Below, piece after piece: positions 26,415 through 34,212 of a DNA stretch of 64,000 bases (positions within the stretch are counted from its first letter, which is position 1; each line of letters opens with the position of its first letter). A program made the position numbers and the translations under genes. This DNA is from an uncultured Paracoccaceae bacterium (GTDB lineage: Bacteria > Pseudomonadota > Alphaproteobacteria > Rhodobacterales > Rhodobacteraceae): assembly GCA_947503775.1 (NCBI GenBank), contig CANNFE010000009.1, positions 1 to 64,000 of the forward strand, written 5' to 3'. The notes below the pieces were generated by a model. That model was not told where the DNA came from, ran no database searches, and saw only the letters and a program-made list of their open reading frames with translations.

Positions 26415-26564
26415 ATGACAAAGTCAGAGACGACGGCGGACTTCCTCTCTACCCTGAATGCGGCCTACCCGGTTTGCGAGAGCAAGAGCCTGGAAATCGA
26501 GCGACTGCTCATCCGGCTTGAGGCGCGCGAGAGATGCCGCAAGCAGGATGCGAAAGCGGCCTGA
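26415..26564 (+). CDS. Possible small protein, 49 aa, unknown
   Basis: Candidate 49-codon gene in the gap between the DUF421 and VWA genes. The ATG is preceded by GATGAGGTGAG at good spacing. The product is hydrophilic, opening MTKSETTADFLSTLNAAYP and ending in a charged helix-like segment 'LEIERLLIRLEARERCRKQD'; it has no membrane segment. It stops 12 bases before the end of the convergent VWA gene. I recognise no family. A promoter-like GGAAC-N17-GTT lies upstream. Coding status rests on the ribosome binding site and a plausible helical composition only. Confidence 0.4.
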   Translation: MTKSETTADFLSTLNAAYPVCESKSLEIERLLIRLEARERCRKQDAKAA

Positions 26565-26576
26565 TCCTGGGGCCTG

Positions 26577-27764
26577 CTAGCGCCCTAACAGCCGCATGCC
26601 GCGGTCGAGCCCGGCAAGGGTCATCGGCACCATGCGGTCCGCTCCGAAGATCTGCTGGATCATCCCGATCGAGGGGGTGTAGGGCCAGTAGCGTTCGTCG
26701 AGCGGGTTGATCCACAGGCTTCCGGGCCATTGATCGCGCGCCCGCTCGAGCCAGACCTGACCGGATTCGGCGTTCCAGTGTTCGTTCGCGCCGCCCGGCA
26801 TGGCAATCTCGTAGGGCGACATCGAGGCGTCGCCGACGAAGATGCATTTGTAGTCGGGGCCATAGGTCCGGAGGATCTCGGCGGTGGAGGTCTGATCGTT
26901 CCAGCGGCGGCGATTGTCGCGCCAGACGCCTTCATAGAGGCAGTTGTGGAAGTAGAAATGCTCGAAATGCTTGAATTCGGCCTTTGCGGCAGAGAAAAGC
27001 TCTGACGCGACCTTGGCATGCGGATCCATCGAGCCGCCGATATCCACGAAAAGCAGCACTTTGACCGCGTTGCGACGCTCGGGGCGGGTCTGGACGTCGA
27101 GATAGCCGTGTTCGGCCGTGGCGCGGATCGTGCCGTTCAAGTCAAGCTCTTCGTTCGCGCCGTCGCGGGCCCAGCGGCGCAGGCGTTTGAGAGCGACCTT
27201 GATATTGCGGGTGCCCAGCTCGACCGTGTCGTCGAGATTGCGGAATTCGCGCTTGTCCCAGACCTTGGCGGCGCGCTGGTGGCGGCTGTCTTTCTGGCCG
27301 ATGCGCACGCCTTCGGGATTGTAGCCGTAAGCGCCGAAGGGCGAGGTGCCCGCGGTGCCGATCCATTTGGAGCCGCCCTGGTGGCGGCCTTCCTGCTCTT
27401 TGAGGCGGTCCTTGAGGGTCTCCATCAGCTTGTCGAAGCCGCCGAGCGCTTCGATCTCGGCCTTTTCGGCATCGGTCAGATGCTTTTCGGCCATCTTCTC
27501 GAGCCAGTCGGCGGGCAGGTCGACGGCGTTCAGGACCTGATCGACGGTGATCTGGGACAGCCCTTCGAAGGCGGAGGCGAAGGCGCGGTCGAACTTGTCG
27601 ATATTGCGCTCGTCCTTCACGAGGCAGGTGCGGGCAAGATAGTAGAAGGCGTCGATATCGTAGGTGGCGAGGTTCTTGGACATCGCCTCGAGAAAGGTCA
27701 GATGCTCGCGTAGGGAGACAGGCACTCCGGTCTCGCGCAGCGTCTGGAAGAAGGGCAGGAACAT
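26577..27764 (-). CDS. VWA domain-containing protein, CoxE-like, partner of MoxR ATPase
   Basis: 395-aa soluble protein with a C-terminal von Willebrand A domain of the CoxE type. The MIDAS motif reads DIGGSMD (about residue 232-238; usual form DxSxS, here Gly replaces the first Ser), with 'GDASMSPYEIAMPGGANEHWN' further along. The N-terminal half is helical and conserved ('LREHLTFLEAMS', 'YYLARTCLVKDERN'). It is the last gene of a five-gene operon headed by a MoxR AAA+ ATPase; MoxR-VWA pairs act as metal-insertion or maturation chaperones (CoxE/CoxD, NorQ/NorD). The target here is not known. The start overlaps by one base the stop of a 56-aa gene. Confidence 0.9.
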   Translation of the reverse strand: MFLPFFQTLRETGVPVSLREHLTFLEAMSKNLATYDIDAFYYLARTCLVKDERNIDKFDRAFASAFEGLSQITVDQVLNAVDLPADWLEKMAEKHLTDAEKAEIEALGGFDKLMETLKDRLKEQEGRHQGGSKWIGTAGTSPFGAYGYNPEGVRIGQKDSRHQRAAKVWDKREFRNLDDTVELGTRNIKVALKRLRRWARDGANEELDLNGTIRATAEHGYLDVQTRPERRNAVKVLLFVDIGGSMDPHAKVASELFSAAKAEFKHFEHFYFHNCLYEGVWRDNRRRWNDQTSTAEILRTYGPDYKCIFVGDASMSPYEIAMPGGANEHWNAESGQVWLERARDQWPGSLWINPLDERYWPYTPSIGMIQQIFGADRMVPMTLAGLDRGMRLLGR

Positions 27765-27934
27765 CAGGCCAGAACGCGCTCGATCAGGATGAGGGCGAAA
27801 AGGCCGATAAGACCGAAGATGATGGCGTAGACGCAGGCATACTGGACGATGTCCGAGCGTTTTCCGCCGCGCCGCGCCGCAAGCGTTCCACCGACCAGGA
27901 AACCGAGAGCGAGACCGGCGAAAGGAAAGATCAT
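27764..27934 (-). CDS. 56-aa one- to two-helix membrane protein in the MoxR-VWA operon
   Basis: Small gene between the DUF2927 lipoprotein and VWA genes. Translation gives MIFPFAGLALGFLVGG, a short arginine/glycine-rich loop (AARRGGKRSD), then a hydrophobic helix 'VYAIIFGLIGLFALILI' and a short basic end. The layout is a two-helix hairpin with a positively charged cytoplasmic loop. Its stop TGA overlaps the VWA start (TGATG) and its ATG lies 12 bases after the DUF2927 stop, so it is translated as part of the operon. I recognise no family. It could anchor the soluble MoxR/VWA machinery at the membrane, which is inference. Confidence 0.75.
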   Translation of the reverse strand: MIFPFAGLALGFLVGGTLAARRGGKRSDIVQYACVYAIIFGLIGLFALILIERVLA

Positions 27935-27946
27935 GGCATTGGCTTT

Positions 27947-29302
27947 CTAGCCGGGCGTCAGATCGCTGATCGCTATCAGGCGGGCCCGGACCGCCTCGGA
28001 TCGGCCGAAGCCGTAGCGCGCCCAGGCGAGACTGTCCAGACGGGTGGCGGCGGCCTCGGAGGTGCGGCCGGCGAGGTCCTGAGCTTCGGCGCGGAACATC
28101 AGGAGCGTGGAGAGAAGCGCCGCGTTCTCGTGCTGCCGCGCGACCGGGATCGCCTCGGCGGTGACGGCGAGCGTCCTTTGCGCATCGCCGGATCTGAGGG
28201 CGAGCGCGGCCTGCTGGACGGCGACATGCGCTTTCTGGACCGCGGTTTCGGGGGCGGCGTAGCTGATCGCGGCCCGCTCGAACGAGCGGCGGGCGGCTTC
28301 GGGCGAGGTTGCGATCTGCAGGCGACCGAGAACGTAGTAGGAAAAGCCCCGGCGGGGACCCGTCCATCCGGCTTGGGTGGCCAGCGTCACGGCCTCGTTC
28401 GCGGCCGCCAGTCTGCGGGGCCGGCTGCCTTCGTCGCGCAGGGCGCTTTCGATCCGGCTTTTCCAGGACCGGGAGGGCTGGATCCGCGGATTGGCGGGCA
28501 GGCTGGCCCCGCGCGGGTTGAGACGGCGGAGGATGCCGGGCAGGCGCCAGGCGACATCCTCGCGCGTCATGCCGTTTGCCAGCTCTGGCGCATAGATGGC
28601 GCGCAGGACAAGCATGTCGAACCCGGTGAGTACGGCATGCATGTTGTCGTCGTTGAAGACACTGTCGGGCAGGCGGTAGAGATCGTTGAGCGGGCCGAGC
28701 GCCTGGGCCATTTCTTCGTGCAGGCAGTCGCGGATTTCCTGCGGAGAGACGTCCGAGGGCACGAAGATCGCCGCCTGATTGCGCGAGCGCAGCTGTGTCC
28801 AGTCGGTGCGGGCGGAGTTGCGGTGGACGCGAAACTCGTCCCAGCTTGAGATGCCGGGCACCACGAAACAGGCGGCATTGGGCACAGCGCGCTGGAGCCG
28901 CGCCTTAGTCATCGTCTCGATGGTGATGTTCGCAGCCCCGGTCGTGGGCCGGATATCGAGCCGGGCTTCGGTTCTGAGGCGGGCGATCAGCCGCTCGAGA
29001 TCCGGCGCCAGTGTGGGCGGGGAGGTGCCGACGACGCGCACGGTGATCGGCCCGTCAAAGCGGGTGAGCCGGGGGACCTTGCGCCCCGATTCCAGCGCGA
29101 AGACCAGATCGAGGATGTCACGGGCAATATCCTCGTTGGAGCGGGTCGGGGCCGGGGCGGCCTGCCGGGCGAAGGTTTTCATCGCGGGCAGGCTGCTGAG
29201 ATCCGGCTGGATGGCGGCGCGGGTCGCGGTATCGCCCAGCGGCGTGCAGGCCGCCGTTGCAGCCAGGCAGATCGAGGCGAGGGCGGTGCGCATCGGTCTC
29301 AT
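27947..29302 (-). CDS. DUF2927 family lipoprotein
   Basis: 451-aa predicted lipoprotein: basic start MRPMRTALAS, hydrophobic core, and lipobox-like ATAAC with the acylated cysteine near residue 19. The DUF2927 domain spans about 70-260 ('FDGPITVRVVG', 'CLHEEMAQALGPLNDL', which looks like a metalloprotease-type HExxx-like helix with 'CLHEE'), and the C-terminal part (300-450) is helical and TPR-like. The start at 29302 overlaps the GNAT stop by four bases (ATGA). The family is widespread in Rhodobacterales; its activity is unknown. Position inside the MoxR operon suggests an envelope role linked to that chaperone system. Confidence 0.85.
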   Translation of the reverse strand: MRPMRTALASICLAATAACTPLGDTATRAAIQPDLSSLPAMKTFARQAAPAPTRSNEDIARDILDLVFALESGRKVPRLTRFDGPITVRVVGTSPPTLAPDLERLIARLRTEARLDIRPTTGAANITIETMTKARLQRAVPNAACFVVPGISSWDEFRVHRNSARTDWTQLRSRNQAAIFVPSDVSPQEIRDCLHEEMAQALGPLNDLYRLPDSVFNDDNMHAVLTGFDMLVLRAIYAPELANGMTREDVAWRLPGILRRLNPRGASLPANPRIQPSRSWKSRIESALRDEGSRPRRLAAANEAVTLATQAGWTGPRRGFSYYVLGRLQIATSPEAARRSFERAAISYAAPETAVQKAHVAVQQAALALRSGDAQRTLAVTAEAIPVARQHENAALLSTLLMFRAEAQDLAGRTSEAAATRLDSLAWARYGFGRSEAVRARLIAISDLTPG

Positions 29303-29760
29303 CGGGCGGCTCGCTGATATTTGAGGAAGGGCGTGAGCTCTCCGACGCGGTCGTAAAGGTGCCGGGCGGTGACGTTGGTGTCCTGCGTGAGCCAATAGAC
29401 GGAGGGCGCGCCTGCGGCGTCCGCTTTTGCGTAGACCGCTTCAATCAGCGCGCGTCCGATGCCTTTGCCGCGCGCCTGCGGGTCGGCGTAGAGGTCCTGC
29501 AGGTAGCAGACGTTTTCGACCTTCCAGCCGTGCCGGTGGAAGAGATAATGTGCGATGCCGACCGGTTTGCCATCCTGCTTGGCGATTAGGCCGTGATGAT
29601 CGTGCGGGTCGTCGCCGAGGAGACGGGCGAAGGTGATGTCATATTGAGAGGCCGGAAGGCTGGTGTCGTAGAAGTTCAGATAGGCCGCCCAAAGGCGATC
29701 CCACTGGCTGCGGTCAGCCGGTGCGAGGGGGCGGATTTCAAGTCCGGATTCTGCCGACAT
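29299..29760 (-). CDS. GNAT family N-acetyltransferase
   Basis: 153-aa acetyltransferase. Acetyl-CoA motif A is 'LYADPQARGKGIGRALIEAV' (about residues 87-106) and the C-terminal 'ARHLYDRVGELTPFLKYQR' resembles the diamine/GCN5-like group that acts on small molecules. I chose the ATG at 29760 (MSAESGLEIRPL); an in-frame ATG at 29790 adds ten residues but has no ribosome binding site. It overlaps the DUF2927 gene by four bases and lies 126 bases after the MoxR gene, so it is probably the second gene of that operon. Substrate unknown. Confidence 0.88.
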   Translation of the reverse strand: MSAESGLEIRPLAPADRSQWDRLWAAYLNFYDTSLPASQYDITFARLLGDDPHDHHGLIAKQDGKPVGIAHYLFHRHGWKVENVCYLQDLYADPQARGKGIGRALIEAVYAKADAAGAPSVYWLTQDTNVTARHLYDRVGELTPFLKYQRAAR

Positions 29761-29886
29761 GGCGGGGGCCTTTGATTGCGACCGTTTCATTAAGCAGATG
29801 GGGCGCGGCAGGCGGGATGGCTTTGAGCCGGCCCGCGCCGTTTTTTGGCCGAGCGTTGCGCAAACGGATCAACTCGGGTGCTGGCC

Positions 29887-30726
29887 CTAGCGCTGGCCCC
29901 TCGCGATGAAGGCCAGCCGTTCGAAGAGGTGGACGTCCTGTTCGTTCTTCAGGAGCGCGCCATGCAGCTTGGGCAGAGCGGAAGCGCCGTCGCGTTTCAG
30001 GTCGTCCGCCGTCAGATCCTCGGCCAGCAGAAGCTTGAGCCAGTCGAGCACTTCGGAGGTCGAGGGCTTCTTCTTCAGGCCTTGGGTGTCGCGGATCTCG
30101 TAGAATTGGGTGAGGGCGGTGGTGAGCAGGGCGTTCTTGATCCCGGGATGATGCACCTCGACGATCTGCTTGAGCGTCTCGATGTCCGGGAAGCGGATGA
30201 AATGGAAAAAGCAGCGGCGCAGGAAGGCATCGGGCAGTTCCTTTTCGTTGTTGGAGGTGATGATGACGATGGGGCGGTGCCGGGCGCGGACGGTTTCGCC
30301 GGTTTCGTAAACGTGGAACTCCATCCGGTCGAGTTCCTGAAGCAGATCGTTCGGAAATTCGATATCCGCCTTGTCGATCTCGTCGATGAGAAGGACGGTC
30401 CGCTGATCGGCGGCAAAGGCCTGCCAAAGCTTGCCCTTCTTGATGTAGTTCGCGACATCCTCGACCTTGGGATCGCCCAGCTGACTGTCGCGCAGGCGGC
30501 TGACAGCGTCGTATTCGTAAAGGCCCTGCTGCGCCTTGGTTGTCGATTTGATGTGCCATTCGATCATCGGCAGACCCAGCGACGCGGAGACCTGCCGGGC
30601 CAGTTCGGTCTTGCCTGTGCCCGGCTCGCCCTTAACGAGAAGCGGGCGTTCAAGCGTCACCGCAGCGTTGACGGCGACGGTGAGGTCTTCGGTCGCGATG
30701 TATTGGTCGGTGGACTGAAACTGCAT
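29887..30726 (-). CDS. MoxR family AAA+ ATPase
   Basis: 279-aa AAA+ ATPase of the MoxR class. Walker A GEPGTGKTE is at about residues 33-41, Walker B 'VLLIDEIDKAD' at about 111-121, sensor 1 'VIITSNNEKELPDAF' at about 153-167, and 'LRRCFFHFIRFP' carries the arginine finger. MoxR proteins work with VWA proteins as ATP-driven chaperones for metalloenzyme or complex maturation. The VWA partner is encoded four genes downstream in the same orientation. The start codon is clear (MQFQSTDQYI). Substrate complex not determinable from this window. Confidence 0.94.
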   Translation of the reverse strand: MQFQSTDQYIATEDLTVAVNAAVTLERPLLVKGEPGTGKTELARQVSASLGLPMIEWHIKSTTKAQQGLYEYDAVSRLRDSQLGDPKVEDVANYIKKGKLWQAFAADQRTVLLIDEIDKADIEFPNDLLQELDRMEFHVYETGETVRARHRPIVIITSNNEKELPDAFLRRCFFHFIRFPDIETLKQIVEVHHPGIKNALLTTALTQFYEIRDTQGLKKKPSTSEVLDWLKLLLAEDLTADDLKRDGASALPKLHGALLKNEQDVHLFERLAFIARGQR

Positions 30727-30920
30727 CGGGGCGGGCTTTCGTGGCTTGGGATCGCGCGCACCGTATCAGAGCGCCCGCCTGCTTCAACCGCTTGCGAGCA
30801 CGTGGATTTGAGGGCGTGACAGTCCCTGCAAATGGGACTAAACGGGCGCCAGTTTCGGAAGGGGAGCGCATGTCTGACAATGGGAGAGTGGCGGACATCG
30901 CAACAGCCAGGGGATCGAGA

Positions 30921-31343
30921 ATGAAAGCCGAGGTATTCTTGCCAGACGATTACCGGCCTGCTGAGAGCGAGCCATTCATGAACGAGCGACAGCTCGAGTA
31001 TTTTCGCCGAAAGTTGCAAAATTGGAGAGCGGAGCTTTTGTCCGACAGCCGCGACACGATCAGTGGTCTTCAGGACAGCACGCGCAATATCCCGGATGTC
31101 GCGGACCGCGCGAGCGAGGAGACGGACCGGGCGCTGGAGCTTCGCACCCGGGACCGCCAGCGCAAGCTGGTCGCCAAGATCGACGCGGCTTTGCGGCGCA
31201 TCGATGAGGGCGAATACGGATATTGCGATATGACGGGCGAGCCGATCTCGCTCAAGCGTCTGGATGCGCGTCCGATCGCGACCATGAGCCTTGAGGCGCA
31301 GGAGCGTCACGAACGGCGTGAGCGGGTTCACCGCGACGATTGA
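30921..31343 (+). CDS. dksA: DksA-like RNA polymerase-binding transcription factor, non-canonical zinc finger
   Basis: 140-aa DksA/TraR family protein that binds in the RNA polymerase secondary channel and acts with ppGpp in the stringent response. The coiled coil (about 20-95) carries the acidic tip 'PDVADRASEETDRALE' with the two key aspartate/alanine positions (DVAD). The zinc-finger region 'YGYCDMTGEPIS...LDARPIATM' retains only one of four cysteines, as in the Rhodobacter sphaeroides homologue RSP2654 that is known to be functional. Start at 30921 follows GGGGATCGAGA; an in-frame ATG at 30870 would add 17 residues. The gene is divergent from the MoxR operon. Confidence 0.92.
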   Translation: MKAEVFLPDDYRPAESEPFMNERQLEYFRRKLQNWRAELLSDSRDTISGLQDSTRNIPDVADRASEETDRALELRTRDRQRKLVAKIDAALRRIDEGEYGYCDMTGEPISLKRLDARPIATMSLEAQERHERRERVHRDD

Positions 31344-31393
31344 TCTTGCAGGCAGGCGAAGAGAGTTGCCCGCCTCGCACTGCCGGTATCTGC

Positions 31394-31723
31394 CTAGAAC
31401 AGATAGTAGCGGCTTGTGACATGCGCGAGCACTTCGTGGCTGTGCCAGTCGACACGATAGACCTCGTCCTCGATCTCCATGTAGATCCACCCGTCTTCGA
31501 CGGGATCGAGCCCAAGATATTCGACATTGAAGACCATGTTGTACTGGCCCCGCTCCAGCACGACGCCGGGCAGGACGGGCAGCGGTTTTTGCATGGCATC
31601 CGGAACGACAGCGCATCGCGCGCCAGTGGAGGATGTTGAACATAGGCCTGCCCCGACCGGCGACGCGGTCCAAAGCAGCAGGGCAGCAACGGCAAAGGCA
31701 GACAGGGTACGCAGCAGAATCAT
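31394..31723 (-). CDS. Small secreted protein of unknown function
   Basis: 109-aa exported protein with a clear signal peptide (MILLRTLSAFAVAALLLW..., cleavage probably after VGA, residue 24). The mature part has two cysteines close to the N-terminus (about residues 27 and 36) and a C-terminal half of beta-strand-like sequence 'YNMVFNVEYLGLDPVEDGW' and 'HSHEVLAHVTSRYYLF'. It resembles RcnB/PepSY-type small periplasmic proteins only in size, and I assign no family. The frame extends upstream to 31876 but the ATG at 31723 puts the signal sequence at the N-terminus. It lies alone between dksA (convergent) and xth. Confidence 0.75.
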   Translation of the reverse strand: MILLRTLSAFAVAALLLWTASPVGAGLCSTSSTGARCAVVPDAMQKPLPVLPGVVLERGQYNMVFNVEYLGLDPVEDGWIYMEIEDEVYRVDWHSHEVLAHVTSRYYLF

Positions 31724-31808
31724 CGAACTATCCTCGAGGCGGCAGCCTATCACAAGAATGTGCGCGCGTCGCCAGAGGTTCCATGCGGGTGCGGAAATAT
31801 GTGTGACT

Positions 31809-32588
31809 TCAGGCGGCCAGCTCGACCCAGACCGGGACATGATCGGACGGCTTTTCGCGGGCGCGGAATTCGGCATCGATGTCGCAGCCGGTCATCAGAT
31901 CCGCGCACTGGGGCGTCATCAGGACGTGATCGATCCGGATGCCGTCATTTCGGTCATAGGCGCCGGCCTGATAGTCCCAAAAGGAGTAGAGCCCGGGATG
32001 GGGATGGCGCGTCCGGATCGCCTCGGTGAAGCCCAGATGCAGGATCCGGCGCCAGGCGGTGCGGCTTTCCATCCGGTGAAGGGCATCGTCGCGCCACGCC
32101 TCAGGGCGGGCGGCGTCTTCGGCCTGAGGGATGATGTTGTAATCGCCCGCCATCAGCGCGGGCATCTCGCCCACGAGCAGATCGCGTGCGCGGGCCTCGA
32201 GACGGCTCATCCAGGCGAGTTTATAGTCATATTTTGGCCCGGGCGCCGGGTTTCCATTGGGAAGATAAAGCCCGCAGAGGCGGATCGCAGTCTCGCCGAC
32301 GACTGTCGCCTCGATCCAGCGGGCCTGTTCGTCCTCGTCATCGCCGGGCAGGCCGCGCGTGACATCCTCGAGCGGCAGTTTGGAGAGGATCGCGACGCCG
32401 TTAAAGCCCTTCTGGCCATGGGTTTCGACCGCATAGCCCAGATCCTCGATCTGCTCTCGCGGGAAGGCCTCGTCGATGGATTTGATCTCTTGCAGGAGGG
32501 CGACATCGGGCGTCGTCTCGCTGAGCCAGTCGAGAAGGGCGGGCAGGCGGGCCTTGATGCCGTTGATATTGTAGGTCGCGATTTTCAT
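31809..32588 (-). CDS. xth: Exodeoxyribonuclease III
   Basis: 259-aa Mg-dependent AP endonuclease/3'-exonuclease of the ExoIII/EEP family, acting in base excision repair. Catalytic motifs: 'ATYNINGIKARL' (Asn, residue 7), 'LLQEIKS' (Glu34), 'YLPNG' (Tyr), 'AGDYNIIP' (Asp/Asn about 150) and 'SDHVPVWVEL' (final Asp-His pair). The ATG at 32588 gives the family start MKIATYNINGIK; the 11-residue upstream extension is not needed. It lies 42 bases after the ErpA-like gene in the same direction, so the two may be co-transcribed. Confidence 0.96.
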   Translation of the reverse strand: MKIATYNINGIKARLPALLDWLSETTPDVALLQEIKSIDEAFPREQIEDLGYAVETHGQKGFNGVAILSKLPLEDVTRGLPGDDEDEQARWIEATVVGETAIRLCGLYLPNGNPAPGPKYDYKLAWMSRLEARARDLLVGEMPALMAGDYNIIPQAEDAARPEAWRDDALHRMESRTAWRRILHLGFTEAIRTRHPHPGLYSFWDYQAGAYDRNDGIRIDHVLMTPQCADLMTGCDIDAEFRAREKPSDHVPVWVELAA

Positions 32589-32630
32589 GCGCGGAGCATG
32601 GCCCACGTGCCCGGAGCTCACAAGGCGCTA

Positions 32631-32957
32631 TTACATCGAAAAGGACGTGCCGCAGCCGCAGCTTGAACTGGCGTTGGGGTTGTCGATGATGAAGCGCGCG
32701 CCGATCAGCTCTTCTGTGAAGTCGATCTTGGCATCGGTCAGGAAGGGCAGGGAGATGCTGTCGATCACGACGCGTTCGCCGGCTTCTTCGAGGATCAGAT
32801 CGTCCTCTTTGGGCTCGTCCAGCGTGATCTCATACTGAAAGCCCGAGCATCCGCCGCCTTCGACGGCAACGCGCAGGGCTTTGCCCTCGGCGGCGGCGCC
32901 GATTTCGGCCAAACGTTCGAAGGCGCGGGGCGTGACTTTGGGTGGGAGCGTGAGCAT
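32631..32957 (-). CDS. erpA: A-type iron-sulfur carrier, ErpA/IscA family
   Basis: 108-aa HesB/IscA-type scaffold that delivers Fe-S clusters to apoproteins. The three conserved cysteines are present: one in 'EGGGCSGFQYE' (about residue 38) and two in 'SSCGCGTSF' (about 101 and 103). 'FIIDNPNASSSCGCG' is the usual family end. The start at 32957 gives MLTLPPKVTPRA, the standard domain start; the frame is open to 33032. It is divergent from dgt, with about 73 bases between. ErpA rather than IscA is a best guess: no isc or suf genes are nearby. Confidence 0.9.
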   Translation of the reverse strand: MLTLPPKVTPRAFERLAEIGAAAEGKALRVAVEGGGCSGFQYEITLDEPKEDDLILEEAGERVVIDSISLPFLTDAKIDFTEELIGARFIIDNPNASSSCGCGTSFSM

Positions 32958-33030
32958 CGCGGGGCCTTGGGATTTGTTTCGTGTTACAATATAGGCAGAG
33001 CAGTTCGGTGCCACAAGACGAGGCGATGCC

Positions 33031-34167
33031 ATGATGGCCCCCTATGCCTGCGATCCCAGCCAGAGCCGGGGGCGGCTTTATCCCGAGGAGGAGAGCGATT
33101 TTCGCTCGTGCTTTCAACGGGATCGGGACCGGATTATCCATTCGGGCGCGTTTCGGCGGCTCAAGCACAAGACGCAGGTCTTTGTGGAGCATGAGGGCGA
33201 TCATTTCCGCACCCGGCTGACCCATTCGATCGAGGTCGCGCAGGTGGCGCGGACGATTGCGGGCGCTCTGGGTCTAAACGGCGAGCTGACCGAGGCGGTC
33301 GCGCTGGCGCACGATCTGGGGCACACGCCGTTCGGGCATACGGGCGAGGATGCGCTGAACGCATTGATGGAGCCTTATGGCGGTTTTGATCATAATGCTC
33401 AGGCGGTGCGGATCGTCACGTCGCTCGAGCGGTCCTATGCGCGGTTCGACGGGCTGAACCTGACCTGGGAGACGCTGGAGGGGATCGCCAAACATAACGG
33501 GCCGGTTCTGCCGCCCTTGCCGGTGGCCTTGGCCGATTATGCGGCGCGCGACGATCTGGAACTGACGAGCCATGCGAGCGGGGAGGCGCAGGTCGCGGCC
33601 CTGTCTGATGACATCGCCTACAACAACCACGATCTGCATGACGGCGTTCGGGCGGGGCTGTTCTCGGACGAGGATATCGCAAAGTTGCCCGTTGTGGGTG
33701 CGGCTTATGCCGAAGTGGACCGGCGCTATCCCGGACTGGAGCGGCGGAGGCGGCGACACGAGGCGCTGCGCAAGGTCTTTGGCGCGATGGTTAGCGACGT
33801 GATCGCGGTCTCGCGGGACGCCTTGGAGCAGTCCGGGGCGCAGACGCCCGAGGATATTCGCGGGCTTGGGCGGCAGGTCATCCGGTTCTCGGACGGGATG
33901 TGGGCCGATATTGAGGTCATCCGGGCGTTTCTTTTTGAACGGATGTACCGGGCGCCGGACGTGACGCGGATGCGGGCGGATGTCACGCGGGTGGTCGAGG
34001 ATCTCTTTCCGATGTTTCTGCGGGATCCGACGCTGTTGCCCAAGGCCTGGCGGGCCGATGTGCTGGCGGTCGAAGACGAGACGGCTTTGGCGCGCATTGT
34101 GGCCGATTATATCGCAGGGATGACCGATCGGTTCGCGCTGGAGACGCATGAGAGACTTTTTGCGTGA
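33031..34167 (+). CDS. dgt: dGTP triphosphohydrolase (HD domain)
   Basis: 378-aa dNTP triphosphohydrolase that cleaves dGTP and other dNTPs to nucleoside and tripolyphosphate, limiting nucleotide pools. The HD-domain metal ligands are visible: 'RTRLTHSIEVAQVAR' (His, about residue 71), 'ALAHDLGHTPFGHTGE' (HD at about 92-93) and 'SDDIAYNNHDLHDG' (Asp about 194). The N-terminal 'RGRLYPEEESDFRSCFQRDRDRIIHS' is the conserved dgt opening. Two tandem ATGs (33031, 33034) are possible starts. It is followed 45 bases later by argS in the same direction. Confidence 0.96.
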   Translation: MMAPYACDPSQSRGRLYPEEESDFRSCFQRDRDRIIHSGAFRRLKHKTQVFVEHEGDHFRTRLTHSIEVAQVARTIAGALGLNGELTEAVALAHDLGHTPFGHTGEDALNALMEPYGGFDHNAQAVRIVTSLERSYARFDGLNLTWETLEGIAKHNGPVLPPLPVALADYAARDDLELTSHASGEAQVAALSDDIAYNNHDLHDGVRAGLFSDEDIAKLPVVGAAYAEVDRRYPGLERRRRRHEALRKVFGAMVSDVIAVSRDALEQSGAQTPEDIRGLGRQVIRFSDGMWADIEVIRAFLFERMYRAPDVTRMRADVTRVVEDLFPMFLRDPTLLPKAWRADVLAVEDETALARIVADYIAGMTDRFALETHERLFA

Positions 34168-34212
34168 GGTTGCTGCTGGCATCCGCCTCAGAGCCGCGTT
34201 AATCGCAAGGTT

